Shown here one piece after another: positions 45,868 through 54,109 of a DNA stretch of 64,000 nucleotides. Source of the DNA: Gammaproteobacteria bacterium (lineage in GTDB: Bacteria > Pseudomonadota > Gammaproteobacteria > Burkholderiales > Rhodocyclaceae); the NCBI GenBank assembly GCA_018824085.1, contig JAHJHI010000050.1, positions 62,001 to 126,000 on the forward strand, in the 5' to 3' direction. Below the pieces are notes generated by a model, which saw nothing but the letters and a program-made list of their open reading frames with translations, searched no databases and had not been told where the DNA came from. Within the stretch, counting starts at the first letter, position 1. Each line of letters begins with the position of its first letter. The translations under genes and the position numbers were made by a program.

Positions 45868-47013
45868 TCACTGCGCGGGGTCCGCGCCGGGATCGAGATC
45901 GGGCGGCACCGGCAGGTCATCCGGCGCACGCGGAATGTCGCCGCCGGCGGCGAATGCGTCGTTGAGCTGATAGACGTAGGCGAGCACTTCCGCCACCGCG
46001 CGGAACAGGCGCGCGGGCACTTCCTGCTCCAGCTCCACATGCTTGTGCAGCGCGCGCGCCAGCGGCGGTGCCTCGACCAGCGGCACACCGTGCTCGGCGG
46101 CGAGCGTGCGGATGCGCAACGCGATCTCGCCCACGCCCTTGGCAACGACGCGCGGCGCACCGCCGCGCGACGACTCGTAGCGCAGCGCGACCGAGTAGTG
46201 CGTCGGGTTGGTCACCACCACGTCCGCCTTCGGCACGTTCGACATCATGCGGTTGCGCGCCATCTCCCGCTGTTGCTGACGGATGCGCCCCTTCACCTGC
46301 GGGTCGCCCTCCTGCTCCTTGAATTCCTTGCGCGCATCCTCCTTCGTCATCTTCAGTTCGGAGTGGTAGTGCCATAACTGGAACGGCACATCGATCGCAA
46401 CGATGGCGCCCATGCCGGCGACCAGCAGCAGCGTGGACGTGAGGATGAGGTCGCCGGTCGCGGCGAGCGCCTCATCCACCGGCGCGCTGAACAGGGCGAA
46501 CAGCTTGTCGTGGTCGCGCATGACGACCCACACCGCCACACTGCCCACGAGCGACGCCTTGCCTATGCCCTTGGCCAGCTCCACCGCGGCGGTGGACGAC
46601 ACCATGCGCTTGAGGCCGGCGAACGGATTGAGTTTGGAGAACTTCGGGCTCAAGGCCTTCGGCGCGAAATTCCAGCCCGCCATCAGAAAGGGCGACGCGA
46701 TCGCCGCGACCATGAGCGCGAGCATCAGCGGCGCCAGCAGCAGCAGGCCGTCGGTCGCGCGCTCCACCAGCACGGTGAACATCGCCGACGGATCGAAAAT
46801 GAGGCGCCGGTCGACGCTCAGGCCGTCATGCAGCAGCCGGGCGCTGCGCGGCCACATCCATCCGCCGAGCGTATACATGCCGGCGACACCGGTCATCGTG
46901 ACGAGAAAGGTCGCCAGTTCGCGCGAACTGGGCACCTGCCCTTCTTCGCGCGCCTGTTCCAGCCGTCGCTCTGATGCTGGCTCGGTTTTTTCGAGATCGC
47001 TTTCTTCTGCCAT
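45868..47013 (-). CDS. flhB: Flagellar export apparatus protein FlhB
   Basis: A 381-residue FlhB. It starts [20 protein letters not shown], has four membrane helices in the first 215 residues and a cytoplasmic domain with the self-cleavage site NPTH in [16 protein letters not shown]. FlhB switches export specificity from hook to filament proteins. The ATG at 47013 is chosen; upstream extension overlaps the sbp pseudogene region on the other strand. Usual partners flhA and flhF are not adjacent; manC follows instead. Confidence 0.94.
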   Translation of the reverse strand: MAEESDLEKTEPASERRLEQAREEGQVPSSRELATFLVTMTGVAGMYTLGGWMWPRSARLLHDGLSVDRRLIFDPSAMFTVLVERATDGLLLLAPLMLALMVAAIASPFLMAGWNFAPKALSPKFSKLNPFAGLKRMVSSTAAVELAKGIGKASLVGSVAVWVVMRDHDKLFALFSAPVDEALAATGDLILTSTLLLVAGMGAIVAIDVPFQLWHYHSELKMTKEDARKEFKEQEGDPQVKGRIRQQQREMARNRMMSNVPKADVVVTNPTHYSVALRYESSRGGAPRVVAKGVGEIALRIRTLAAEHGVPLVEAPPLARALHKHVELEQEVPARLFRAVAEVLAYVYQLNDAFAAGGDIPRAPDDLPVPPDLDPGADPAQ

Positions 47014-47159
47014 CTGCGCAGATCCGGAGTCGTGTGGCCGTGGGGATGGCCGATTGTCGCGCCGGCCGGCGGCGTGCAATCGCCGGAACAGCAGGGCAAA
47101 GCCGGCGCATAACCGCGCCGGGCAACGCAGTGCGGGCGGTGCACCCGCACTGCCGAGCA

Positions 47160-47859
47160 ATGCGTATTTTCTTGCTTCGCGCGCCGCCGCCGACATCACG
47201 CTGCTCAACGTGTCCTACGACCCCACGCGCGAGTTCTACCAGTACTTCAACACCGCCTTCGCGAAGCACTGGAAGGCGCAGACCGGCGACAGCGTGACCG
47301 TGCGCCAGTCGCACCGCGGCTCGGGCAAGCAGGCACGCTCGGTGACGGACGGGCTGGAGGCCGACGTCGTCGCGCTGGCGCTCGCCTGGGACGTGGAGGC
47401 GCTGCACGACAAGGCCGGCCTCATCCCGGCCGGCTGGCAGAAGCGCCTGCCGCACAACGCCTCGCCCTGCACCTCCACCATCGTCTTCCTGGCGCGCAAG
47501 GGCAATCCGGAGGACCTGAAGGACCGGGCCGATCTGGTCAGGGGCGGTTCGACATCGTCACGCCCTCGCTGCCCATACTCGCGGAGCCGCCGGTGAGCGT
47601 GGTCGACAAGGTGGTCGACAAGCGCGGCACGCGTGCCGTCGCCACGGCCTGCCTTGCGTATCTGTACGGCCCGGAAGGACAGGAACTGGCGGCGCGCAAC
47701 TGCCATCGGCCGACCGATCCCGCCGTCGCCGCGAAGTACGCGAAGTGCTTCGCGCCGGTGAAGCTGGTGACCATAGACGCCGAGTTCGGCGGCTGGGACG
47801 CCGCGCAGAAAAAGCACTTCGCCGATGGTGGCGTGTCCGACCGGATCAACGTGCGCTGA
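47160..47859 (+). pseudogene. sbp: Sulfate-binding protein remnant
   Basis: The segment encodes recognisable parts of a periplasmic sulfate-binding protein. After a damaged signal region, the frame reads [20 protein letters not shown] and continues through [12 protein letters not shown] to [12 protein letters not shown]. The normal middle (about 110 residues) is then missing and the frame shifts at about 47540-47550. The C-terminal part resumes in another frame with [15 protein letters not shown] and ends at 47859. The signal peptide is also out of frame (ATG at 47160). It cannot make a working protein. No sulfate permease genes adjoin. Confidence 0.88.
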
Positions 47860-47978
47860 TCGCACGCGGCACGCGGTCCGCTCCGGCACTGCCATCCGCC
47901 GTTTCGCGCCGGACTGTGCCTGTCGCCACCACGCGGCGACGGCTATAGTCCGGCCCAGTCACCGCCAGCCCGCGCACC

Positions 47979-48905
47979 ATGCACAGCCCGCCAGACAGCC
48001 CGGCCCCGACGAGGCGCTTCCACGACCGCATCTATCGGGGCGACATCATCGAACTCGCCACGCATCCGGCAATGAGTGCCCTGGTGGGGCACGCGCGGGA
48101 TTTCGTCGAAAGCGCACTGCATCCGCACGATCCGCAACGGATGCACGAGCACCTGTCACACGCCGGCCAGGTCGAATGCATCGGCCGGCTGCAGCGCGAA
48201 TTCAGCCAGCTCGCCGAAATCCGCGCCGCCTGGATGGCTCTGCTCGACGCGCTGGAGCTGGATCCGGAACGCACCGCAGGCGACCGCCTGCACCTCCGCT
48301 TTCAGCCGCACAGCGCCCCCTTGGAGAATGCGCCGCGCACGAGCGCGACCGCCACCGTCGGCTTTCATCGCGACACCTGGGGATCGAATCTTTACGCGCA
48401 GGTGAACTGGTGGGGGCCGGTCTACCCGGTATCAGCCGGTCGCACGTTCGCGCTCTACCCCTCGCTATGGGATCGCGCACTGGACAACGGCAGCGCCACT
48501 TTCGACATGGCGGCCGTTCTGGAACGCTCGCACTCGCTCGGGCGTCTGTCCGTGGGCGCGGACGAGGCGATCCCGCATCTGCGCGAAACGCTGCCCGACG
48601 GCCTGGCGCAGCCGGTGCTGATCGAGCCCGGCAACATCCTTGCGTTCTCGGGCGCTCACGCCCACGCCGGCGTGGGCAATCACACCGGCCTCACGCGCAT
48701 CTCCTTCGAAACACGCACCGTGTGGATACCCGACCTGCTGGCCCGGCGCGGCGCGCCGAACATCGACGGTCACGCGCCATGGGCGGCACCCGGACTGTTC
48801 CGGCGCCTGAGCGACGGCCGGCGACTGCACGAAGTGCTGGGCTGCCAAAGGGTGGTGCGTTGCGCCGAATGGCCGCTGGCCACGCCGGCGCTCAGCCGGC
48901 CGTGA
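47979..48905 (+). CDS. 2-oxoglutarate/Fe(II) oxygenase-like protein
   Basis: A 308-residue soluble protein. It has a possible Fe(II)-binding HxD (GFHRDTWGSN, about residue 128), a distal His (FSGAHAHAG) and a following Arg (GLTRISFETR), the arrangement of 2OG-Fe(II) dioxygenases in the double-stranded beta-helix fold. Sequence similarity to a named subfamily was not recognised, so the substrate is unknown. It is the next gene after the sbp remnant and convergent with an ABC exporter gene. Confidence 0.7.
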   Translation: MHSPPDSPAPTRRFHDRIYRGDIIELATHPAMSALVGHARDFVESALHPHDPQRMHEHLSHAGQVECIGRLQREFSQLAEIRAAWMALLDALELDPERTAGDRLHLRFQPHSAPLENAPRTSATATVGFHRDTWGSNLYAQVNWWGPVYPVSAGRTFALYPSLWDRALDNGSATFDMAAVLERSHSLGRLSVGADEAIPHLRETLPDGLAQPVLIEPGNILAFSGAHAHAGVGNHTGLTRISFETRTVWIPDLLARRGAPNIDGHAPWAAPGLFRRLSDGRRLHEVLGCQRVVRCAEWPLATPALSRP

Positions 48906-50676
48906 TCGCCGCGGCGCGCCGTTCGCCGGTCTGCAGCCGCCACAGCGCGGCATAGATGCCGTCGTGCTCGAGCAGCGCCTCGTGCGTGCCCGACTCCGCA
49001 ATGCGGCCTGCGTCGATGACGTGGATCGCGTCGGCGTGGCGCACGGTGGACAGCCGGTGCGCGACGATGAGCGTCGTGCGCCCAACCACCAGCCGCTCCA
49101 GCGAGCGCTGGATGGCGGCTTCGGTTTCGTTGTCCACGGCCGACGTCGCTTCGTCCAGCACCAGTATCGGCGGGTCTTTCAGGATGGCGCGCGCCAGCGC
49201 GAGCCGCTGGCGCTGTCCGCCGGACAGGCGCATGCCGCGCTCGCCAACCTGCGTGTCATACCCCTGCGGCAAGGCTTCGATGAAGTCATGCGCCTCGGCC
49301 GACCTTGCCGCCTCGATCACTGCCTCGCGTGTCGCGTCAGGCATGCCGTAGGCAATGTTCTGCGCGACCGACGCGTCGGCCAGGAAGGTGTCCTGCGCAA
49401 CGTAGCCGATGGCCCGGCGCAGGTCCTGCAGATTCAGTTCGCCGATCGGCGCGCCGTCGAGCAGCACGACGCCCCGCTGCGGCTCGTAGAAGCGCAGCAG
49501 CAGCTTGATCAGCGTGCTTTTCCCGCCACCGGTACTGCCGACGAAAGCCACGCTGCGCCCGGCGCCGATGCGCAGCTCGATGTCGTCGAGCGCCGGACGC
49601 GTCGCGCCCTCGTAGGCGAAGGTCACGCCTTCGAACGCGAGCTCGCCGCGCACGCTGTCCCGCGGCAATTGTCGGCCGTCATACGGAATGTTCACCGGCG
49701 TCTGCAGCAGGTTCATCACACGCTCGATGGACGACATGGAACGCTGGTAGAGGTCGGTCAGGTCGGCCAGCCGGGTCAGTGGCCACAGCAGGCGCTGCGT
49801 CAGATAGACCAGCACCGAGTAGCTGCCGACGCCGATTTCGCCATTGAGCGCCATGAAACCGCCATACAGCAGCGTCACCGTGAAACCGGCAAGGATGGCC
49901 ATGCGGATGACCGGCGTGATCGCCGCGGACAGCCGGATCGCCTCGCCGTTGCGTGCCCGGTAGTCGTCGGACCCCTGCTCGATATGGCGGGCCTCGTAGT
50001 CCTCCGCGGCGTACGCCTTCACCGTCGCAATGCCCTGGATGTTGTTGTTCAGCCGCGCGGCCAGCGCGCCGGCCGCCTCGCGCACGGCACCGTAACGCGG
50101 TGCGAGCCGGCGCTGGAACCAGAACGCGCCGTACAGGATGAGTGGCACCGGCACCAGCGCGAGCGCGGCCAGTTCATGCGTCAGCACGAAAAACACGCCG
50201 CCCACCATCAGCGAGCCGACGAACACCTGGATGAGGTCGTTCGCGCCACCGTTGAGGAAGCGCTCCATCTGATTGATGTCCTCGTTCAGCACGGCCAGCA
50301 GGTTGCCGCTGCGGTTGCGTTCGAAATAGGCCATGTCCAGGCGCTGCACATGACGGTAGGCCTCCATGCGCAGGTCGTGCTGGAGATTCTGCGCGAGCGC
50401 GCGCCAGCGCACGTCGTACAGATACTGGAACAGCGATTCGCCGACCCATACGCCGACGGTGATGAGCGCGAGCAGCACCAGTTGATCCTTCGGGTCGACG
50501 ATGCCGGCGCGCGCGAGAAAGGAGGCCTTCTGGTTCACGACGACGTCGACCGCGACGCCGATCAGTATCTCCGGCAGCACGTCGAAGAACTTGTTCAGTA
50601 CCGAATAGAGCGAAGCGATGCGCACGTCGCGCCGATAATTGCGGGCGTGCGAGAAGAGGCGGGACAGTGGATGCAT
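48892..50676 (-). CDS. ABC exporter (MsbA/Sav1866 type), fused membrane and ATPase domains
   Basis: A protein of about 594 residues: an N-terminal six-helix membrane domain (about 15-320) and a C-terminal ATPase with Walker A GSTGGGKST, signature LSGGQRQRLALARA and the D-loop region LVLDEATSAVD. Such homodimers export lipids, peptides or drugs. Start at 50676 (MHPLSRLFSHA) is preferred; ATG at 50748 would add 24 residues. The final 14 bases overlap the convergent oxygenase-like gene. Substrate unknown. Confidence 0.9.
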   Translation of the reverse strand: MHPLSRLFSHARNYRRDVRIASLYSVLNKFFDVLPEILIGVAVDVVVNQKASFLARAGIVDPKDQLVLLALITVGVWVGESLFQYLYDVRWRALAQNLQHDLRMEAYRHVQRLDMAYFERNRSGNLLAVLNEDINQMERFLNGGANDLIQVFVGSLMVGGVFFVLTHELAALALVPVPLILYGAFWFQRRLAPRYGAVREAAGALAARLNNNIQGIATVKAYAAEDYEARHIEQGSDDYRARNGEAIRLSAAITPVIRMAILAGFTVTLLYGGFMALNGEIGVGSYSVLVYLTQRLLWPLTRLADLTDLYQRSMSSIERVMNLLQTPVNIPYDGRQLPRDSVRGELAFEGVTFAYEGATRPALDDIELRIGAGRSVAFVGSTGGGKSTLIKLLLRFYEPQRGVVLLDGAPIGELNLQDLRRAIGYVAQDTFLADASVAQNIAYGMPDATREAVIEAARSAEAHDFIEALPQGYDTQVGERGMRLSGGQRQRLALARAILKDPPILVLDEATSAVDNETEAAIQRSLERLVVGRTTLIVAHRLSTVRHADAIHVIDAGRIAESGTHEALLEHDGIYAALWRLQTGERRAAAITAG

Positions 50677-50873
50677 GGCAGTTCGGGCAACGGGACGGAC
50701 GGAATGCCGCGCGGCCGGTCCGGCGGCGAGCGCCATGATGACAGACATGTCCGCGCGCGGGCGTTCCGGTGTGTGCCGTACAGCCGCGCAACGCACGCGT
50801 CGATACGCGGCACAATTGACGCTCCCGGCGCGCCTTGCGAGCGCGACATGCCGCATGGAGGATGGACATCGAC

Positions 50874-51398
50874 ATGAATCAGATACTCGTGGTGCCCGGC
50901 CTGAACGGCAGCGGGCCCGACCACTGGCAGAGCTGGATCGAGCCGCTGCTCGGTGCCGATCGCGTGGAGCAGGCCGACTGGTCCGCGCCGGACATCGACC
51001 TGTGGTCGGCGCGGGTCGAGCAGGAAATCCGCCGCCGTCCGGTACCGGTGTGGCTGGTGGCGCACAGCTTCGGCTGCCTCGCATCCGCAGTGGCTGCGCG
51101 TCGCGTGCCGGATCGCGTCGCGGGCGTGCTGTGGGTCGCGCCGGCCAATCCCGGAAAGTTCGGCGTGACCGACCGCATCCCGGTGGACGCCTTCGCCTTC
51201 CCGTCCGTGATGGCGGCCAGCCGGAACGACCCGTGGATGAGCTATCCGTGCGCCGCGAACTGGGCCGGACGCTGGGGCGCCCGCCTGGTGGACCTCGGGC
51301 CGGCGGGCCACGTCAACAGCGAGTCCGGCTTCGGCCCGTGGCCCGACGGTGTCGCGCTGTTCCGTGCGCTGCAGAACGAGAACGGCGCGGCGGTCTGA
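50874..51398 (+). CDS. RBBP9/YdeN-family alpha/beta hydrolase
   Basis: A 174-residue small hydrolase. It starts MNQILVVPGLNGSGPDHWQSW and contains the nucleophile elbow AHSFGC and the C-terminal His in GHVNSESGFG, a typical Ser-Asp-His triad of the RBBP9/YdeN group. Members are serine hydrolases of unclear substrate. GGAGGAT lies 11 bases before the ATG. It is divergent from the ABC exporter and convergent with the PAS chemoreceptor. Confidence 0.88.
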   Translation: MNQILVVPGLNGSGPDHWQSWIEPLLGADRVEQADWSAPDIDLWSARVEQEIRRRPVPVWLVAHSFGCLASAVAARRVPDRVAGVLWVAPANPGKFGVTDRIPVDAFAFPSVMAASRNDPWMSYPCAANWAGRWGARLVDLGPAGHVNSESGFGPWPDGVALFRALQNENGAAV

Positions 51399-51419
51399 GA
51401 GCCGCAGCCCCGCCCGGGT

Positions 51420-52484
51420 TCAGACCGTCGCCGGGTCGACCACGGTCCCCTGCCCTTCGGCCATCTTGACGATTTCGCTGGTGGCGTTCGACGTCTGCAG
51501 CGCGAGCTTGCCCACTTCCTCGGCCACCACGGCAAAACCGCGGCCGACCTCGCCTGCGCGCGCCGCCTCGATGCTGGCATTCAGCGCCAGCAGATTCGTG
51601 CGCTTCGAAATTTCATTGATGACGCCGGAGATCGACAGTATCTGCTGCATGCTGTCCTCCATCTTCGCGCGCTGCGCGGCCTGCAGTTCCTGCGCCTGGC
51701 GCTCGTCGCTGATGTCGCGCAGGGCGCCGGCCGAACACAGCGCCCGTCCTTCGGCGTCGCGCACCGTCTCGGCGCGCTCGCGCAGCCAGATGTAGCCGCG
51801 CGTCGCGTGACGCAGGCGGTACTCGCAGACATAGGGCGTGCGTCCGCTGGTGTCGGCAAGGTGGCTGTTGTAGGCGTCGATGACGCGTGACTTGTCGTCC
51901 GGATGCAGCACCTCGAGCCAGCTGTCCCAGGTGTCGGGGAAGTCTTCCGTTCGCTTGCATCCGAGCAGGCTGCGGAACTGGCTGGACCAGCGCACCTGAT
52001 TGTCCGGGTGCTCCGGATCGCCATCGACGAGCGTGTAGGTCCACGTCCCTTCGGTCAGCGCCGACTGCGCCAGATCGCGCTGCGCGATGGAGCCCTGCAG
52101 ATCGCTCAGCGTCTGTTCCGCGCGCGCGCAGCGTTCGCGCAACGCCGACAGTTCATGCGCCGACTGTTCCAGTTCGGCGCGCAGCGGAGCCGCTTCTGCG
52201 GCGCGCACGCGCACGTCGTCCTGCAGCCGGGCAAGTTCGTCCGGCAGCGCGCGCAAGGTCTCAAGCTCCGCCTGCAGCCGCGCCTCGCGCGCCGCGATGG
52301 CCTGCAGCACGCCAGCAACTGGCGGCGGCACCCCGGCCGGTGGCCGTGCCAGGGCCGCGCTGCCGTCGCGGCACTCCGAGAGAACGGATACGAGTTCTTT
52401 CAATGCCTGTCGAGAGCGGAACAGACCCAGCATGGCGAACATCCTTTCAGCGAAATTGACGACCGTAGAAGGCATGTCGGACAT
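51420..52484 (-). CDS. Soluble PAS-domain chemoreceptor-like protein
   Basis: A 354-residue protein without membrane segments. Residues about 60-140 are a coiled coil, then a PAS/PAC unit (about 150-275) ending [16 protein letters not shown] short methyl-accepting tip follows, [20 protein letters not shown], and the protein ends within the descending helix, so the signalling hairpin is much shorter than usual. PAS sensing suggests an aerotaxis-like input, possibly redox or energy. AAAGGTGGG precedes the ATG at 52484. Confidence 0.85.
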   Translation of the reverse strand: MSDMPSTVVNFAERMFAMLGLFRSRQALKELVSVLSECRDGSAALARPPAGVPPPVAGVLQAIAAREARLQAELETLRALPDELARLQDDVRVRAAEAAPLRAELEQSAHELSALRERCARAEQTLSDLQGSIAQRDLAQSALTEGTWTYTLVDGDPEHPDNQVRWSSQFRSLLGCKRTEDFPDTWDSWLEVLHPDDKSRVIDAYNSHLADTSGRTPYVCEYRLRHATRGYIWLRERAETVRDAEGRALCSAGALRDISDERQAQELQAAQRAKMEDSMQQILSISGVINEISKRTNLLALNASIEAARAGEVGRGFAVVAEEVGKLALQTSNATSEIVKMAEGQGTVVDPATV

Positions 52485-52604
52485 GTGCCGCCCACCTTTA
52501 GCGTTCAATCGAAATTACTTCACGACTCGGGTCGATAATCAAATTCAAGTCTAAGCAATGCACTTTTTATTATTTTCAGGAATTAACGAGTTTTTGTGCG
52601 CTGA

Positions 52605-53073
52605 GTGGCCCGATTCCACGAGGCACTTCGCATGCACGCCGCCGCTCCCGTTCCGCCGCTCCCGTTCCACTCATGGCATCACGCGGCCATCGTGCCGGCG
52701 GGTCACCCGCTGGCAGGCATGGAGCGGCTCAGCCTGGACGCGATTGCCGAGTATCCGGTGGTGACCTATCACGGGGCGGGCCGGCATGGACGAAACGTTC
52801 GCGCAGGCCGGGCTGGCGCCGGACCTGATCAAGACCTGTGTTGAACTGGGACTGGGCGTCGGCATCGTCGCATCGCTCGCATTCGATGCCGTGCGCGACG
52901 CCGGCCTGACGCGGCTGGCGAGCGAGCACCTGTTCCGCCGGAACGCCTCGCTCATCGCATTGCGGCGCAGGCGCCACCTGCGCAGCTACGCCTACCGCTT
53001 CATCGAGCTTTGCGAATCTTCACTCACCGAAACATCGGTGAAGGCTGCACCGCGCCCGGCCGCGGAGCCGTGA
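52605..53073 (+). pseudogene. cysB: CysB-family LysR regulator remnant
   Basis: Only the effector-binding half of a CysB-like regulator survives. EALRMH, then FHSWHHAAIVPAGHPLAG and AIAEYPVVTYHGAGRHG, occur in one frame; after a frameshift near 52785 DETFAQAGLAPDLIKTCVELG and LRSYAYRFIEL follow in another. About nine residues normally present between GLAP and DLIK are missing. No DNA-binding domain precedes it; an in-frame stop is just upstream of 52605. CysB controls sulfate assimilation, including sbp, whose remnant lies 4.7 kb away. Confidence 0.82.
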
Positions 53074-53191
53074 ACGCACGAACCGGGCGCACCGCAACGG
53101 GCGCCCGGAAAGTGGTCGCAGTCCGGATCGCAACGAGCAATGCAGGGCACTGCACGCCGTCGCAAAACGGTCTGCGTTCGGTGGGGGCTGC

Positions 53192-53515
53192 TCAGGACCC
53201 GCGCAGCCCCTGGCGCAGCGAACTCTGCAGCGCCGATGTTTCACGATGCAGCGCCATCATGCGTTCCGACAGCGCCAGCAAGTAATCCTCCATCATGCGC
53301 GACAGCTCGCGCACCGACTGGTTGGGCGATCCGGACGACGCACGGGTGGCGTCAATGCGCACCTGCAGATCGCGCAGGACAGCCTGTTTGTCCGGCGGAC
53401 ACGTACTGATGAAATTCTCGATCACACGCCGCCTCTCCGCGAAGTAGGCCTGGGGATCGGCATCTGCCAGTTCCTTCCAGGCATCAAAATCAAAGTCCTG
53501 TGGTTCGTTCGACAA
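53192..53515 (-). CDS. DUF3135 domain protein
   Basis: A 107-residue soluble protein. FDAWKELADADPQAYFAERRRVIENFIS and the central LRDLQVRIDATRASSGSPNQSV are the DUF3135 pattern, here quoted in parts. A helical C-terminus has several methionines. Function unknown. It follows the 116-residue FliA-linked gene by 60 bases and may share its transcript. Confidence 0.82.
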   Translation of the reverse strand: MSNEPQDFDFDAWKELADADPQAYFAERRRVIENFISTCPPDKQAVLRDLQVRIDATRASSGSPNQSVRELSRMMEDYLLALSERMMALHRETSALQSSLRQGLRGS

Positions 53516-53575
53516 CCTGTTTCCTCCGCCGTAATCGCTGATGTCTACGGCGATTGAAGCACGACAGACGAGGAC

Positions 53576-53926
53576 TTATCGCGGCAGGGTTTCACGCGCG
53601 GCAACGAGACGCGCCGCCTGCTCGACGCCCTGGTAGGCCAGCTGGCCGGACAGGTCCGGGCACAGCGCGTCGGTATTGACCATGTCGAGCGTCGTCTGCA
53701 CCCAGGCACGGACCTCCTGCGCCCGCATGAACAGGCCGCGCGCGTCAGCGTCGACAGCTTCGTCGGCCAGGCTCAGGGCGGTCACCATGGCTTCGTTGCC
53801 GAGCGCCTCGATGGAAGTCATCAGACGCATGATTTCGGCGTGATGCGCCTGCACGCTGGCAGCGGGCAGCAGTGCTGCGGCGGGAAACGGCGATGAAATC
53901 GGCTGGATCAGGGTGGCTTCGGCCAT
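53576..53926 (-). CDS. Unrecognised 116-residue protein with a FliA-type promoter
   Basis: A small, mostly helical, alanine-rich acidic protein with no signal peptide, membrane helix or recognised domain. Its sequence includes HHAEIMRLMTSIEALGNEA and an AREVRAW-like region (MRAQEVRAWVQTTLDM). GGGAG lies upstream of the ATG. A strong FliA-like promoter 50-75 bases upstream suggests it is expressed with late flagellar genes. Transcription is away from cheA, whose terminator lies just upstream. A flagellar chaperone or regulator is possible but unproven. Confidence 0.75.
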   Translation of the reverse strand: MAEATLIQPISSPFPAAALLPAASVQAHHAEIMRLMTSIEALGNEAMVTALSLADEAVDADARGLFMRAQEVRAWVQTTLDMVNTDALCPDLSGQLAYQGVEQAARLVAARETLPR

Positions 53927-53974
53927 GGTTTGACTCCCTCGGTAGCGGTCGGCGAAATGCCGGGGTATGAGACC

Positions 53975-54001
53975 TTATCGACCGAATTGAGTAGGTCTTT
54001 A
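53975..54001 (-). promoter_or_regulatory. FliA (sigma-28) promoter of the 116-residue gene
   Basis: On the minus strand TAAAGACC (54001-53994), exactly 11 bases and GTCGATAA (53982-53975) match the sigma-28 consensus TAAAGTTT-N11-GCCGATAA at 5 of 8 and 7 of 8 positions. Transcription would start near 53966, about 40 bases before the ATG. Confidence 0.78.
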
Positions 54002-54052
54002 GGGTTAGAGAGATTGCACGGCGAACCGTCCGAAAAGCGGTGCTGGAAAAGG

Positions 54053-54083
54053 AAAAGCCCGCGCGCCTTTCGGCAGCGCGGGC
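54053..54083 (-). terminator. Terminator after cheA
   Basis: On the minus strand the stem GCCCGCGC/GCGCGGGC (54076-54083 with 54057-54064) is followed by TTTTCC. It lies 27 bases past the cheA stop and ends the chemotaxis operon. Confidence 0.85.
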
Positions 54084-54109
54084 GCTTGTCCCGAAGGCTT
54101 GCGGAACAA

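Noticed and set aside
53083-53108. 8-bp GC-rich inverted repeat after the DUF3135 gene
   Set aside because: It is 84 bases past the stop and lacks a T run, so a terminator call is too weak.
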